Positions 41,029 through 51,874 of a stretch of DNA of 64,000 nucleotides are shown piece by piece; the first letter of the stretch is position 1, and the number at the start of each line of letters is the position of its first letter. This DNA comes from Microglena sp. YARC (Eukaryota; Chlorophyta; Chlorophyceae; Chlamydomonadales; Chlamydomonadaceae): positions 21,500,882-21,564,881 of the forward strand of contig CM039463.1 of the NCBI GenBank assembly GCA_022414725.1, given 5' to 3'. The translations under genes were made by a program, and so were the position numbers. The notes beneath the pieces were generated by a model. It had not been told where the DNA came from. It made no database searches and saw only the letters and a list, made by a program, of their open reading frames with translations.

Positions 41029-43208
41029 AGGTCAGAGATGGTGGAAGAAAAAATCAGCTACTCGGTGACTCGGCCACACATCACTTAGTGGGTTACTAAA
41101 GCTGGGTCAGCTTCCCCTCAGCCCCTCCCCTGTGCCCGTAGATAAGGCTATAGATCTGCGATTTTTCTGCGGTCAGACAGTAACTCGCCCTTCGGACTCG
41201 ACAATTCCAGTTCAGCTAAATCGACATTCAACTGCGGTCAGTTCGCAGTCTCTTCTATTTCCTGGTTCTTTGATTATATCCCGGTTCCCCTTTGATTATT
41301 TCCTGGTTCTTTGATTATTTCCCTGATGTTTTTAAAGAACCGCAGAACCGTGTGGCCTGCGTGTACGCGTGCCTGCGTGCAGCTGTTTGGACGAGCCCGG
41401 CCACCTCCGCTCCCTAATATTTGGCCGATGCCTTGTGTGCGCACGAGTTACCAGCATCGCATCAGCCAAGATCCTTCGCACCAGTTGTAGTAAAAAAACA
41501 TGTTGTATTCAGCTACTGAGTGCCCATATGGTAGCTACTATGCCCTTCTTCGAATCCCGTCGCCATCCTTGCTCTTAATTATTCGCTTAGTACTCAATCT
41601 GCACAGTTCCTTGAATCTCCTAGCCCTTCTACCAAAGTACTAAAGATACTACTAAAGCGTTACTTATGTCTTTAAGCATATTACACGTTTAGCGCTTTTG
41701 ACTTGTCAAAGTGTTCTCGTCCTCATTTTGAGGTATCCTATGATAAATCTGGTATCTGCATGTTACACTACACATGTGAGATGCTATGATTGCAGTGTTG
41801 CACTCTAGAATGCGTTTATACTACCCATGCTTACTCTACCCAGACGGCGAGCAGCCTGAAGGCTGATAGACAGTGACCAAACCAAACCAACTGCGAGAAA
41901 GAGGAGAACGTTACTGCATGTTGATCATGGCATTTCAAAATCGGATTCGGATCCGATCATCAAAAGTTATTAAACTATCACTGTAGAGACCTGGAGTCCC
42001 GGACATGTCTATGATAGGTCTGAGTTCAAAACCTGATACACTCCTTGTTTTCCGCGGTACAGGGGGGGGAGTACTGCATTCTGAAAACGGTTTGACGCCA
42101 AATTTACGGCATATAGAACCTTGTAACAATTTAGGGAAGTTTTATCAGATGTTCCCTTTCCTGGTCCCCCCCTTGTAAAAACAAGCGACTTAAGGGGGAC
42201 AAAGGAGCAATTAGAAATCCTAAAAGTCTGGATCTACAACTGGATTTTGGTCCAGATCTGGATCTGAAAAGTGGTCCGGATCTGGGGCAGGGACTAGAGC
42301 TGGGTCTTGGTCTTGGGCTGAATCTTGTCTGGTCGGGTCTGGAGCTTGTCCTAGGAGTGGATCTTGTAATTTAATCTTGATTTAAAAGAGTAAAGTTTCA
42401 AATCTTTGAAATCTTGATTCAGTGTTTTGTTCAGGGTAGAACAAACCGATCGGTATTCCGGTATTGGGTATTTGATGGTCGGTATACCGGAGCCCAAAAT
42501 TCCCAATGTCGGTTTGCCCGGAACTTTCTCGGGAGTCCGTTCCGGTATGCACCGACCAATTCTGAGGGCGAGTTCCGGTCAGACCGACCGAAATTCGACC
42601 AGGGTTTCCGGTATCCGACTCAGCTTTGTGGCTGAGTAGCTGTGTAGCTTTCAATGTGAGTGGTGCCCATGAGTTTCTGGACAGTTGAAACTTCGTCTTC
42701 CTTGACCTTCCCAACACCTGCCCTTATGGAAGAGGAAAATGAAAGCTCTTCCCTCCCTTTTAAACTTGCCCTGTTAGGGCTCCACTCGCCACAGAAATTT
42801 GAACCGAAACCGTGAGTATTTAATAGCCTGCACACTCCATTGCGCACTCGAGCTTCTCTGGAACCTCGCGTTTGTTGAAGCTACTTGGTGGTGTCGTTAC
42901 CCCGCTGCAGCCTCTTGCAGCAGCTTCTCCTCGGCCTTGATCCTTGAGTCTTTGACTGGCTCGTCGTATTTGTTGAAGCGAGACTTCATCGCATCAGACG
43001 TTCGGCTCATCGGCTCCTCGGCTCCTCCCCTCCTCCTCGCTTCTCCTTCTCACCCTACTCCCCCTCCTCCTCCTCCTCGGCTCCTCGGCTCTTCCCCTCC
43101 TCCTCGCTCCTACCCCTCCCTCTTCCCCCCTCCCCTTCTGCTGCTGCCCTTGCGGACTTCTGAGCGCAAGGAACTGCAGGGCGTTATTGCTCTTGGCGCC
43201 TGATTGTC
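41029..43208. other. Intergenic, with LINE-1a relic
   Basis: No gene recognised. About 42133-42175 (gttttatcagatgttccctt, cctggtcccccccttgtaaa) resembles the LINE-1a 3' end. About 42205-42370 resembles the LINE Asp-Pro repeat region (gatctggatctg, ggtcttgggctg). (ctcctcctcgg)n lies near 43015-43140. Confidence 0.5.
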
Positions 43209-43724
43209 ATGGACTCAACTCGTTCCAAGGGTGGTCAGCAAACACTTCTGAGCTGTAAGTCATGTAGCCTGGTACCGTCGCGTGCATTCGCCAACCCCAA
43301 CTGCATTGCCGGCCACTTGACCCCTGCTGCTAGTTGAAATTCACAGTCCCCTGCTGCCCTACGAACTCCAGATCTGATTCTACAACTTTGCATCCGCATG
43401 TGGAACAGTGGCAGCCCATCTGCATTGCTAGCCACTTGACCCCCTGCTGCTAGTTGAAATTCACAGTCCCCTGCTGCCTTGCGAACTCCAGATCTGGTTC
43501 TACAACTTTGCATCCACATGTGGAACAGAGGCAGCCCATCTGCATTGCCAGCCACTTGGCCCCCTGCTGGTGTAGATGAGGATGATGATGATGAGCTGAG
43601 TGAGCTCAGCAGTGAGAGTTATGAGTCTGATAGGGACCCCATCTCCGATGACGATGAAGACATTGCTGGCATGCCTCCCCTGATGAATGACAACGAAGTG
43701 GACCCTTTTCTTGAGGGACTGTAG
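43209..43724 (+). CDS. Possible small acidic protein, 2 exons, unrecognised
   Basis: Exon 1 43209-43254 (MDSTRSKGGQQTLLS, donor gtaagt) and exon 2 43576-43724 (acceptor ctggtgtag) join in phase 1 to give 64 residues: a short basic start and then an acidic tail (EDDDDELSELSSESYE, DPISDDDEDIAGMPPL, EVDPFLEGL). The intron holds about three copies of a 114-bp repeat. An aataaa-like signal lies at about 43775. No homologue is recognised; exon 2 could instead be the last exon of a longer gene. Confidence 0.4.
43255..43575. repeat. 114-bp tandem repeat in the small gene's intron
   Basis: Units carrying gccacttgaccccctgctgc and tagttgaaattcacagtccc recur about every 114-118 bp, 2.7 copies, the last reaching the acceptor. 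Confidence 0.85.
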
Positions 43725-44182
43725 ATGCTGCAGCTTATTCCAAGTAGTAGCTGTCTAGGAATTATTTTGTCAAAATAAATAAACTTCTGTTGTGAATGCC
43801 AGATCTATTCCCAAGCTGGTGACACGTACATGACCAGGTTTTTCAGCTCTGCTTTATGAAAGTTGACTGCAATGTGGCCTGCCAGTTAAGTTAAATTAAG
43901 GTGATGAAGTAGCTTAGCTATATATGAATTGGGGCTGTTGTCAGGCACATTTTACAGTTTGGCTATAAATGGATGTATTACAACTCTCAACTTCGTTTTT
44001 TTGTAAAAATGCCCCCAAACTGTGACCTGAAAGTGGGAAAAAAAACCGGAAGGTAAAAAACCAAAGTGCTGTAAAAACCGGAGGTTTTTTGAAAAAAGAA
44101 ACAAAAGTGCGGTATTAAAAAATTGCCTAAAAAGTGGGCCGGAAGGGTAAAAAGAGAGTTCCGGTATGGCCAGCCAATCTCA

Positions 44183-45221
44183 GGAAGGCCATTGCCCTAC
44201 CCTGGTTTCGTTCTTGTTTCCTTTGGTGATACCTTGGCTCTTGATATTATCAAAGAACACTATATCGTTATTATCCCTAAGGTGTCTTATGGTGTTCCAG
44301 TGTAGAGTATCTACTATGTTTTTCTTCTTCTTCTCAATCTGATTGTATTGTTTCTTTGTTACAATTCTTGTATTTTTAATATCAATTTTCTTCTGGTTCA
44401 ATCTTTTCAACAAGTCTATTCTATGTGCATATTCTTGTTTATTTGTTTTATTATCTTTTGAATAAGAATACACTGTTGCAAATGTTCTAACTCCAAAAAA
44501 TGATCCAGGCCACATACTGCATAATATTTTTTTCTATCGTTTCTTTTTTCTATGACATTCGTTTTCTATGACATATGACATCTTTTCCTACGACATTTAT
44601 TTTCTCTATTGTTTCTTTTTTCTATGACATATGACAATGAGAATGAGAGCATAATAGTTACCATTTTGTCTAGCAATGTCAACATTATTTTCAATTGTTA
44701 GATTTTGTTTTATTCTTGTTACGAATTTTAAGAATACAATCATCTTTGAAAGTTCATAATGCCATTGTTCAAAGATATGCTTGAGGGAGCTAGTTGGATT
44801 GTCTGTCTTGGATTCTTCTTCGTTTCATATTCCATTCTTCAAGTTTGTAAATGTACCTTTATAAGCATCACAAACCGACTGAACTGCATTAGCTTTCTTT
44901 TGGAGTAGAGTTTTCGAACTCTTTTAGATTTGGGTTTTCTTTATAGTCGACTTGCTTCATATGCTCTTTCAAAATTATATTCTTTGACTTCATTTCTTCT
45001 ATTATTCTTTGCTTTTAAATAATGTCTTTTGTCTTGTGTTTTAAAACATGCAAAGGCATGATTTCTTCAGAAAGCAATTTAAACGCATCACTATGTTTTT
45101 TAGTATTGGATGTAACTAGGAGATCTCTCAATGTTTTAAACTTTGGTTTGTGACCATTTTCTACACTTCCTATAGTCTTGTTACTTACATACCTTGCTGT
45201 ATTAATAAATTCATCAAGCAA
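44183..45221 (-). pseudogene. Fanzor/TnpB-like nuclease relic, AT-rich
   Basis: Read on the - strand in pieces. An N-terminal part has HKPKFKTLRDLLVTSNTKK (45221-45015). A middle part in another frame has KKANAVQSVCDAYKGTFTNL and NVDIARQNGNYYAL (about 44905-44655). A C-terminal part starts FGVRTFATVYSYSKD, then has IEKKKKNIVDTLHWNTIRHL and NDIVFFDNIKSQGITK (44515-44183). The order KTLRD, AVQSVxDAYK-TNLKNG, PGxRTF-TVYS, LHW-TI-L and NI-S-GI fits TnpB/Fanzor RuvC-like nucleases. The usual Asp before PGVRTF is not seen, and stops and frameshifts break the ORF; the C-terminal zinc finger is absent. Base composition is far more AT-rich than the surroundings. Confidence 0.6.
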
Positions 45222-45389
45222 TTATTTCTGTCTCTTGGATGGAAATATCATTATTTATATCCTTTTGAATGTTTTTATATTTTCTTCCTGAATAGCTACG
45301 TTTTACCATTTGCCTACAAGAGAAGACATGGATGATTGACAAGAGATCTTCTGTAAGTTCTTGTAATTATATAAGAATAATAGAGAAAT

Positions 45390-46400
45390 TATTTAATATC
45401 TTGATCAGGGATGTGGTCGGGATCAGGATTTAGATCTGGAACCTGATCCGGAGCTGGACTTGTGTCTAGAACTTGGGCTTGGTCTAGAGCTGGTTCTAGT
45501 TCTGGTTCGTTCTGGGTCTGGTTCTGGGATTGTACGGAGCGCTGGGACCATGAGGATATTCATTTCCATGGTGCAGTTATGCAGTGCCCGCTATCCATCA
45601 TTCTGGAAACCACCTACAACAACACCCCTCCTACAACAACCAGACTCAGCTCCAGACCAAGCCTAAGCTCCGGATTAGGTTCCAGATACCCTTTTTTTGT
45701 TGTTACAAAGGGAGGAACCGGGAAAAGGCGCCACTGATCAAACCTAGCCCTTTGTGACCAAGGAGAAAAGACCGAAGAAAAAGACAAGAACGCCTAAGGG
45801 CACCAGGGCGACTGAAGGGACATTGGAGGACATGAACAGAAGACAAAAAACCCGGAGGGGCAAGGAGGAAGCCAGAAACAGACCAAGAGAAGGGGCTAGG
45901 GCTAGTAAGAAAAAGACCTAAGACGGGGGGGGAAAAACATTACAACCTCTATCAGTGACCGGAACAGCAAACTGAATCCTCCGTGTCGCTGGTTTATGTT
46001 GGGAGACCCACCTCGTGGGTTGAAAGTTCTTTCACAACTAAACAAAAAAGGAGAAGCAAACTAAGGGGGATTATAAGGAAAACTATGTGAGAAAGGGGGG
46101 GGGGGGGGGGTAACTAAGGAGGAAATGAAAGGGGAAACTGAGAAGGAAACTAAGGGTGGAAACTGAACGAGGCGAAGCAAAAACTAAGGGACAAAATGCG
46201 AAAACTAGCCGAAAGCGGGGACGCAACCAGAAAAGAAGAAAAAAAACTTAAAGCAAGGCGAAATCCTAAAAGTCTGGCCTGGTCTGGTAAACAACAGGAA
46301 TGTAGTCAGTGACAGAAACAGGATCCAGATCAAGATCTGGATCTTAGCTCAGATCTAGACCTTGATCTTGGACCTATCCTGATCAAGAACACGTCTCTAT
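45390..46400 (-). mobile_element. LINE-1a 3' fragments: Asp-Pro repeat part and 3' UTR
   Basis: 45390-45680 carries the gatctgg...cttgggcttgg repeats and gagcgctggg-ccatg, the - strand Asp-Pro tail. 45690-46380 starts with a T-rich run and acaaagggaggaaccgggaa, then the 3' UTR (ctagccctttgtgaccaagg) and further Asp-Pro repeats. Confidence 0.7.
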
Positions 46401-46479
46401 ATCCAGGTCCTCTCTGTCCCCCTTCTTCTCGTCCTCTTCATCAGTTTATAAATCAGTTTTTCTGATTCGTGTTCTGCTC

Positions 46480-46590
46480 AGGATCCGTTGACCAGAAGGA
46501 AGGTATGTTGCGTCGCAGGATGCAGGCTATACAATGTGTTGTATCTCAGGCAGCAGAGCTGGGGGTCCTCCTGTAGTTCCCTGGCTGCCC
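46480..46590. repeat. Copy of the CAGCAGAGCTGGGG dispersed repeat
   Basis: ggcagcagagctgggggtcc and gatccgttgaccagaaggaa match the repeats near 22800-22960 and 34540-34700. Confidence 0.6.
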
Positions 46591-46789
46591 CCCTCAACCT
46601 CTCACCTCGTAATAAGGCATACTATACATAGATTACACTACTATAATTGTATACCTCATAATAAGGTATACTATTTTTTATGTATGAAGCTCTTTTGAAT
46701 AGCAGACTCCATACAAATACAAACACGAGTTCTTACCCAAAGGTGTGAGCACTGATAATCTGGGGGTCTTTGGAACCCTTTTATATTTT

Positions 46790-47406
46790 TATTTTACAAG
46801 GGTGGAACCAGGAGGAGGCGCATCTGATAAAACCTAGCCCTATTTGGCTTGACAGGTTGCATTATGGGTGCAAAAAGGGTGCTGCAGGGGTGCAGAAAAG
46901 GGTGCCATACATAGACACTCCAAATCGTGCCCAAGGTGGTTATACGCAGGAAGGACTACAACCTTAGTGTAGAGGGAGGAGGGGGTGTCCCGGGCCAAAG
47001 GGTGATGTTGTCACCGAGGAGGAAGAAGGGGCAACAAGGAAGGCGCTGCTCACCGGTGAGGGTCTCCCAAGTGGAAAGGAGCCAGTCAATGACGGGGGCA
47101 GAGTCAGGGCAATCCAAGAAAGCGTGAGGCATGGTGCAGCAGTGTGCAGCTGCAAGCAGTCAGGGCTAGAGCAGACAATGGAGGGGAGGTCGTCTTGGTT
47201 GACCCGTTGGAAGCGGCCTCGTACATGGGCAAGGAACGTGTTGCAGCCCAGGGTGCCGTGAAGCAAGCTCCGGCAAGTGATAGTATAAGGACGGTGGAGA
47301 GTCTTGTCTGCGAGGCGTACCAACACCTGCGAAAAGCTCGCATGTGGAGGGAGGGAGACTTGAGGTTCGTCCTGTCTTTGTGCAGATCTCTCCGCCGGGC
47401 CTGGAT

Positions 47407-47456
<50 letters not shown>

Positions 47457-47520
47457 ACATTGTAAGTCCACCCAAGCGTTCTGTGAGAGGTCCTCTGGGG
47501 AGAGGACTGGAATTGGGGAG
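46790..47520 (-). pseudogene. LINE-1a fragment: 3' tail and zf-RVT region
   Basis: 46790-46850 is a 3' tail piece (ttacaagggtggaaccagga). 46900-47520 on the - strand encodes CRSLLHGTLGCNTFLAHV, CSSPDCLQLH and a GSFPLG-type continuation in shifted frame, corresponding to the zinc-binding zf-RVT region of ORF2. A G run of about 45 bp (47408-47453) interrupts it. Confidence 0.7.
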
Positions 47521-47524
47521 ACAA

Positions 47525-49260
47525 CTTTTTTGTTTTACATAGGGAGGAACCAGGAAAGGGACCATATGATAAAACCTAGCCCTATGTGACCAAGGATGAA
47601 AACTAAAGAAGAAGACTAGAGGACTGGGACCAAAAGTCCGCTAAGACAAATGATCCGAAGACAAAAGACCAAAGGACTAAGGGACAAAAGAATGAGGGAC
47701 ACAAACTAGCTGCTAGGAGGACAAAGGACAAAGGGCCTTCCGGGCACCACCCCCACCTCCAAGCAACACTATTCCTCCCCAACCAATAAAACACCACTAT
47801 AACCTCCAAGAGAAAAAAAGAAAAAGGAGGAAAGGCATTAACCCGAAGGTTTTGCTGATGTAAGATTACAAAATACTGCAGATCATCACTCCTGCAACAG
47901 GCCAGAGCATCAGGGCATCACTCCATTAGCATTCCAGCGCAGTCTCTCAGCAGCCTAGTAACATGCCACTAGGTCGCCGATGCAAATCAGCAAGCTCTGC
48001 AAAGACGACCAGAATGCAGCATGCCTCTGGTCCCAAGGTAGCACTAGTAAAAAGGACATCCAGCTCCAATTGTCGCCTCAAAGCTTCATCTACTAGGTAT
48101 CTCAAAAGCTGAAATGAAGGAGCAGGGGTGAGAGGGAGGAGATGGAGGATTCTGAGATGCGGGAGGAAGTGGGTGGGGCTCGGAAGAAGGGAATCAGGAG
48201 AGAGCTGCTTCTGAAGTACTGAGGATGGGGGTCGAGTGGACAACGAGACAACATGCGCTCTCGGGGTTGCTGAGGCAATCCATCGGGATCCAAGACCAAG
48301 GAGGCCTCGCAGGTCAAGTTTGGCAAATGGGTGAGTTTCCAAGGTGGAGGGGGGTAGAATGCTCCACAGCCTGGGCCAAACAGCACGTTCCTCGGTATAA
48401 CCTCGCACAAAATGGGGGGAACTGGAGCTCTGTTGCATGATATGTTGGTGGAGAAGGGCCTGCCATGCTTGTCGCATGGTAAGTTCAAGAAGGTTCCCCT
48501 CAGTATCATCATGGAGGAGGAGCCCCCAGGTTGTTGGTTCCAGTTGGAGGTCCTCCCAAAGACCAACCAGCCATGGTTCCAAGAGCTCTTGCCTCTGATG
48601 GGGGGGGAGGCCTTGTTGGATCAGCTGGTCCTCAAAGTCTCCCCATAACCATGCTTCTCGTGGTTTCTTGCGTAGGGTGATGAGGGCAGCTTGGGGGTGT
48701 CCCTAGGGTGGAAGGGCAGGAAGGGTGAGAGGGTGTAACCGGCCAGAGGTCCAGACCTCCCAAAGACGGTCCTCTCCTGTGAGAGGATCTGGCCGCTCTG
48801 CAAGGGGGCCAGCAGGGGCCACAGCGGGAAAGAGCTTCCATTTGGGAGGGGGGAAGTTCAGGTAGGAGGACAGCATCCCGCCAGGGATCTGGCAGGGAGG
48901 AGAGGATGAATTCCAGGTCTTGGACAGCAGCGGGTGGGAGGAGAGCTAGTTGTTAAAGAGCTGAGCGGACGACCTTGAGACGGTGCCATGAGATTGCTTG
49001 GGGTGAGAGCACTTGGTCTGAGAGGATTGGCAAGGGTGGGAAAGGAGGGATGGTGTTCAAGGTGGTTTCCAGAAGGATGGATTGCATGCACTGCATGGGT
49101 GGAGCAATAATTCTACGAATGTTCAGCAGGAGAAAAGCCTCTGCATTTTCCCGGGCCAAGTTAGTGGTGACCAAGGCGATGTCCACAAATGACGGGGCGG
49201 TGACCAGGGCATGGTTTTCCATTTTTCTTCTTTTTATTTCACTTGCCTGACCTGGAGGAA
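47525..49260 (-). pseudogene. LINE-1b copy: 3' UTR and ORF2 C-terminal part
   Basis: The 3' UTR lies at 47530-47946 (catagggaggaaccaggaaa at the 3' end). ORF2 reads from about 49240 down to a stop at 47947 on the - strand, with frameshifts: LLLNIRRIIAPPMQCMQSIL, then WLVGLWEDLQLEPTTWGLLL, then a C-terminus (LVDEALRRQLELDVLFTSAT, ELADLHRRPSGMLLGC) that differs from LINE-1a and lacks its zf-RVT and Asp-Pro tail. Confidence 0.7.
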
Positions 49261-49269
49261 GGCGCACAT

Positions 49270-50265
49270 CCCCCTTTTTTTTTTTTACAAAGGGGGGAAC
49301 CAGGAAAAGGCGCAACTGATAAAACCTAGCCCTTTGTGATCACAAATCACAAGACCAAAGAAAAAGACAAGAACGGCTAAGGGACAGCTAAGGGACGGAC
49401 ACCACCTGGGTGACTGAAGGGACAAAGGAGGACAGGAACAGAAGACAAACAAAAAAGAGAGGCAAGGAAGAAGCCCAAAACAGTAAGCCCAAATGAAGGG
49501 GCTACTTAGAAAAAAAACTAAGAGGGGGGGGGGGAAAAGCCTTGCAACCTGTATCAGTCACTAGTGAGAAGACTGAAAGAGGAGATGCAAACTAAGGAGG
49601 ACTAGAAGGAAAACTATGCGAGAAACTAAGATAAAAAATGGGGCGGGGGGTTAACTAAGGAGGAAACTAAGGGGGAAACTTAGGGGGGAACTAAGGGTGA
49701 AACTGTACTAGGGGAAGCAAACTAAGGGAGAAACTGCGAAAACAAGCCAAAAGCGGGGAGGCAACCAGAAAAGAAGAAAGACAACTGGAAGCAAAGCGAA
49801 ATCCTAAAAGACTGGTCTGGGCAGGTAAACAACAGGAATGTAGACAGAGACAATATCAAGATCTAGATCTGGATCTGGATCTTAGCTCAGATCTGAACCG
49901 TGATCTAGAGTAAGACCTGAAACGTGGTCGTGAGCTGTGTCCAAATCTGGAACCTGATCCTGATCTGGGTCAGGATCTTGATCTTGGGCTTGGGCTGGTT
50001 CTAGGTCAGGGTCTAGATCAGGGCCTAGATCTGGGGCTTGGGCTGGATCTAGGTCAGGGTCTAGATCAGGGTCTAGATCAGGGTCTAGAGCTGGGGCTTG
50101 GGCTGGGTCTGGGTCTAGAGCAGGATCTAGACCTGGGTAAAGGGCTGGATCTGGGTCAGGGTCTAGATCAGGGTCTAGATATAGGGCTTGGGCTGGGTCT
50201 GGTTCTTGGTCCTGTTCTGGGACTGGGTCTGGGATTGTAGGGAGCGCTGGGGCCATGGGGATTTT
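49270..50265 (-). mobile_element. LINE-1a 3' end: poly(T), 3' UTR, Asp-Pro repeat tail
   Basis: T run at 49279-49290, acaaaggggggaaccaggaa, 3' UTR to about 49850, then 49880-50262 reading on the - strand IPMAPALPTIPDP followed by about 110 residues of (D/P-x) repeats (DPDLDPDLDPAQAP). Inserted into LINE-1b-like sequence that ends near 49255. Confidence 0.78.
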
Positions 50266-50742
50266 AATTTCTTGTATACTTTTAATTGTATGTCCACCCA
50301 GGCGTGTCTTTTTAATTGTATGTCCACCCAAGCGTTCTGTGAGAGGTCCTCTGGGGAGAGGACTGGAATTGGGGAGACAATTGTTTTTTTACATTAAAAA
50401 GAAAACAAATAGGGAGGAAGCAGGAAAGGGACCATATGATAAAACCTAGCCCTATGTGACCAAGGAAGAAAACCAAAGAAGAAGACTAGAGGACTGGGAC
50501 CAAAAGTCTGCTAAGACAAATGATCCGAAGACAAAAGACCAAAGGACTAAGGGACAAAAGAACGAGGGACTCAAACTAGCTGCTAGGAGGACAAAGGACA
50601 AAGGGCCTTCCGGGCACCACCCCCACCTCCAAGCAACACTGTTCCTCCCCAACAAACAAAACACCACTGTAACCTCCAAGATAAAAAAAAAAGGAGGAAA
50701 GGCATTAACCCGAAGGTTTTGCTGATGTAAGATTACAAAATA
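50266..50742 (-). mobile_element. LINE-1b 3' UTR, left part of a split copy
   Basis: After a short zf-RVT-flanking piece (tccacccaagcgttctgtga), 50405-50742 is nearly the same as 47535-47881. It breaks at aaatactgca; the rest of this copy resumes at 56196. Confidence 0.75.
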
Positions 50743-50773
50743 CTGCACATTGGCTCTTCCATCCCACGACCAG

Positions 50774-50816
<43 letters not shown>

Positions 50817-51874
50817 CAATTGGGCCTTCCTACCACCCACCTACCCAAGGCACTTAGCTCCCTCCTTAAGACCTGGGCACAACAACCCACCCCCATGCAG
50901 ATAGACCCCACACCCATAACACCCCCCGTGCTCCCGCGCACACATGCTATCCTACAAGCACCAGGCCTCGCTCTATACACAGATGGAAGTGCCATCATAG
51001 ACAAAGACGGCGTCCTATGCCTAGGGGCAGGCGTATACTCCCCCTGGGCTGCTGCACGTTGCCTCCGCATAGACCCTGGCGGACAGGGCATCACTGCCGA
51101 CATCAATCGCGCCGAACTCGTGGCAATCCAACAAGCACTCATACACTCCGAAATAGATGAAGAACTCACCATCTACTCCGACAGCTTATGCTCCTTGCAG
51201 CTTATTAACCTGCACATTTACCATCCCAGCAGGACACGGGAAAACAAACACCGCGACCTCCTGCAAGACATCGCCATCCACATTATCAACAGACACAACG
51301 CTGCTGCTACCACACGCCTGCTTAATGTCCAATGTCACTCAGGAATCGTAGGGAATGACGAGGCAGACACGCTCGCGAAAGAAGCAACGACAGGATACAA
51401 TGTAATTGGACCAGTGAAAACAGGGGAACATGCGCACCTGAACATGCATTGGCCGTCTGTCCAGCCCCCCAAATCTATTAATGAGGACCAGCCCCCCCGG
51501 CACCCGGCCAACAATCTCACCTAGGGTATCAAGGCTAACCTCCCCACCCCTCTGCACACTGGGCATGCCAACACCACGGGCATATACTCCTCCATGTGGG
51601 AGCAAGCCGAACCCTTCCTCCTCCCTCAGGCTGGTAATCGTTTCTGGCAATCCACCGACATCAAATGGTGGCAAAAAATACAAATCCACAAGGCTAGGTG
51701 GGAACGCTTATGGACTCGGAAACTGGCGTACAGATACAAACGCCCCTATGGTACCAGCACTAGCCCCCCCTCTGATGATAAATGCCCTCTTGGTGGCAAA
51801 GCACAAGACGGAGCTGGCCATATTCTTGCTGGGTGCAGCCACCCTGTCTTCAAAGGAATGTATATCAACAGACA
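50743..51874 (+). pseudogene. RNase H/REL-type LINE, RNase H part (5'-truncated)
   Basis: From about 50780 the frame reads LPRTHAILQAPGLALYTDGS, the first catalytic Asp; then ADINRAELVAIQQAL (Glu), LTIYSDSLCSLQLI (Asp), and NVQCHSGIVGNDEADTLAKE (last His/Asp): a complete type I RNase H. A TAG at 51522 interrupts NNLT-GIKANLPTPL, but the same frame continues through WQSTDIKWWQKIQIHKARW and a His/Cys finger GHILAGCSHPVFKGMYINR. It is cut there by a LINE-1a insertion and continues at 55569. A C run of about 45 bp lies at 50777-50812. Confidence 0.82.
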
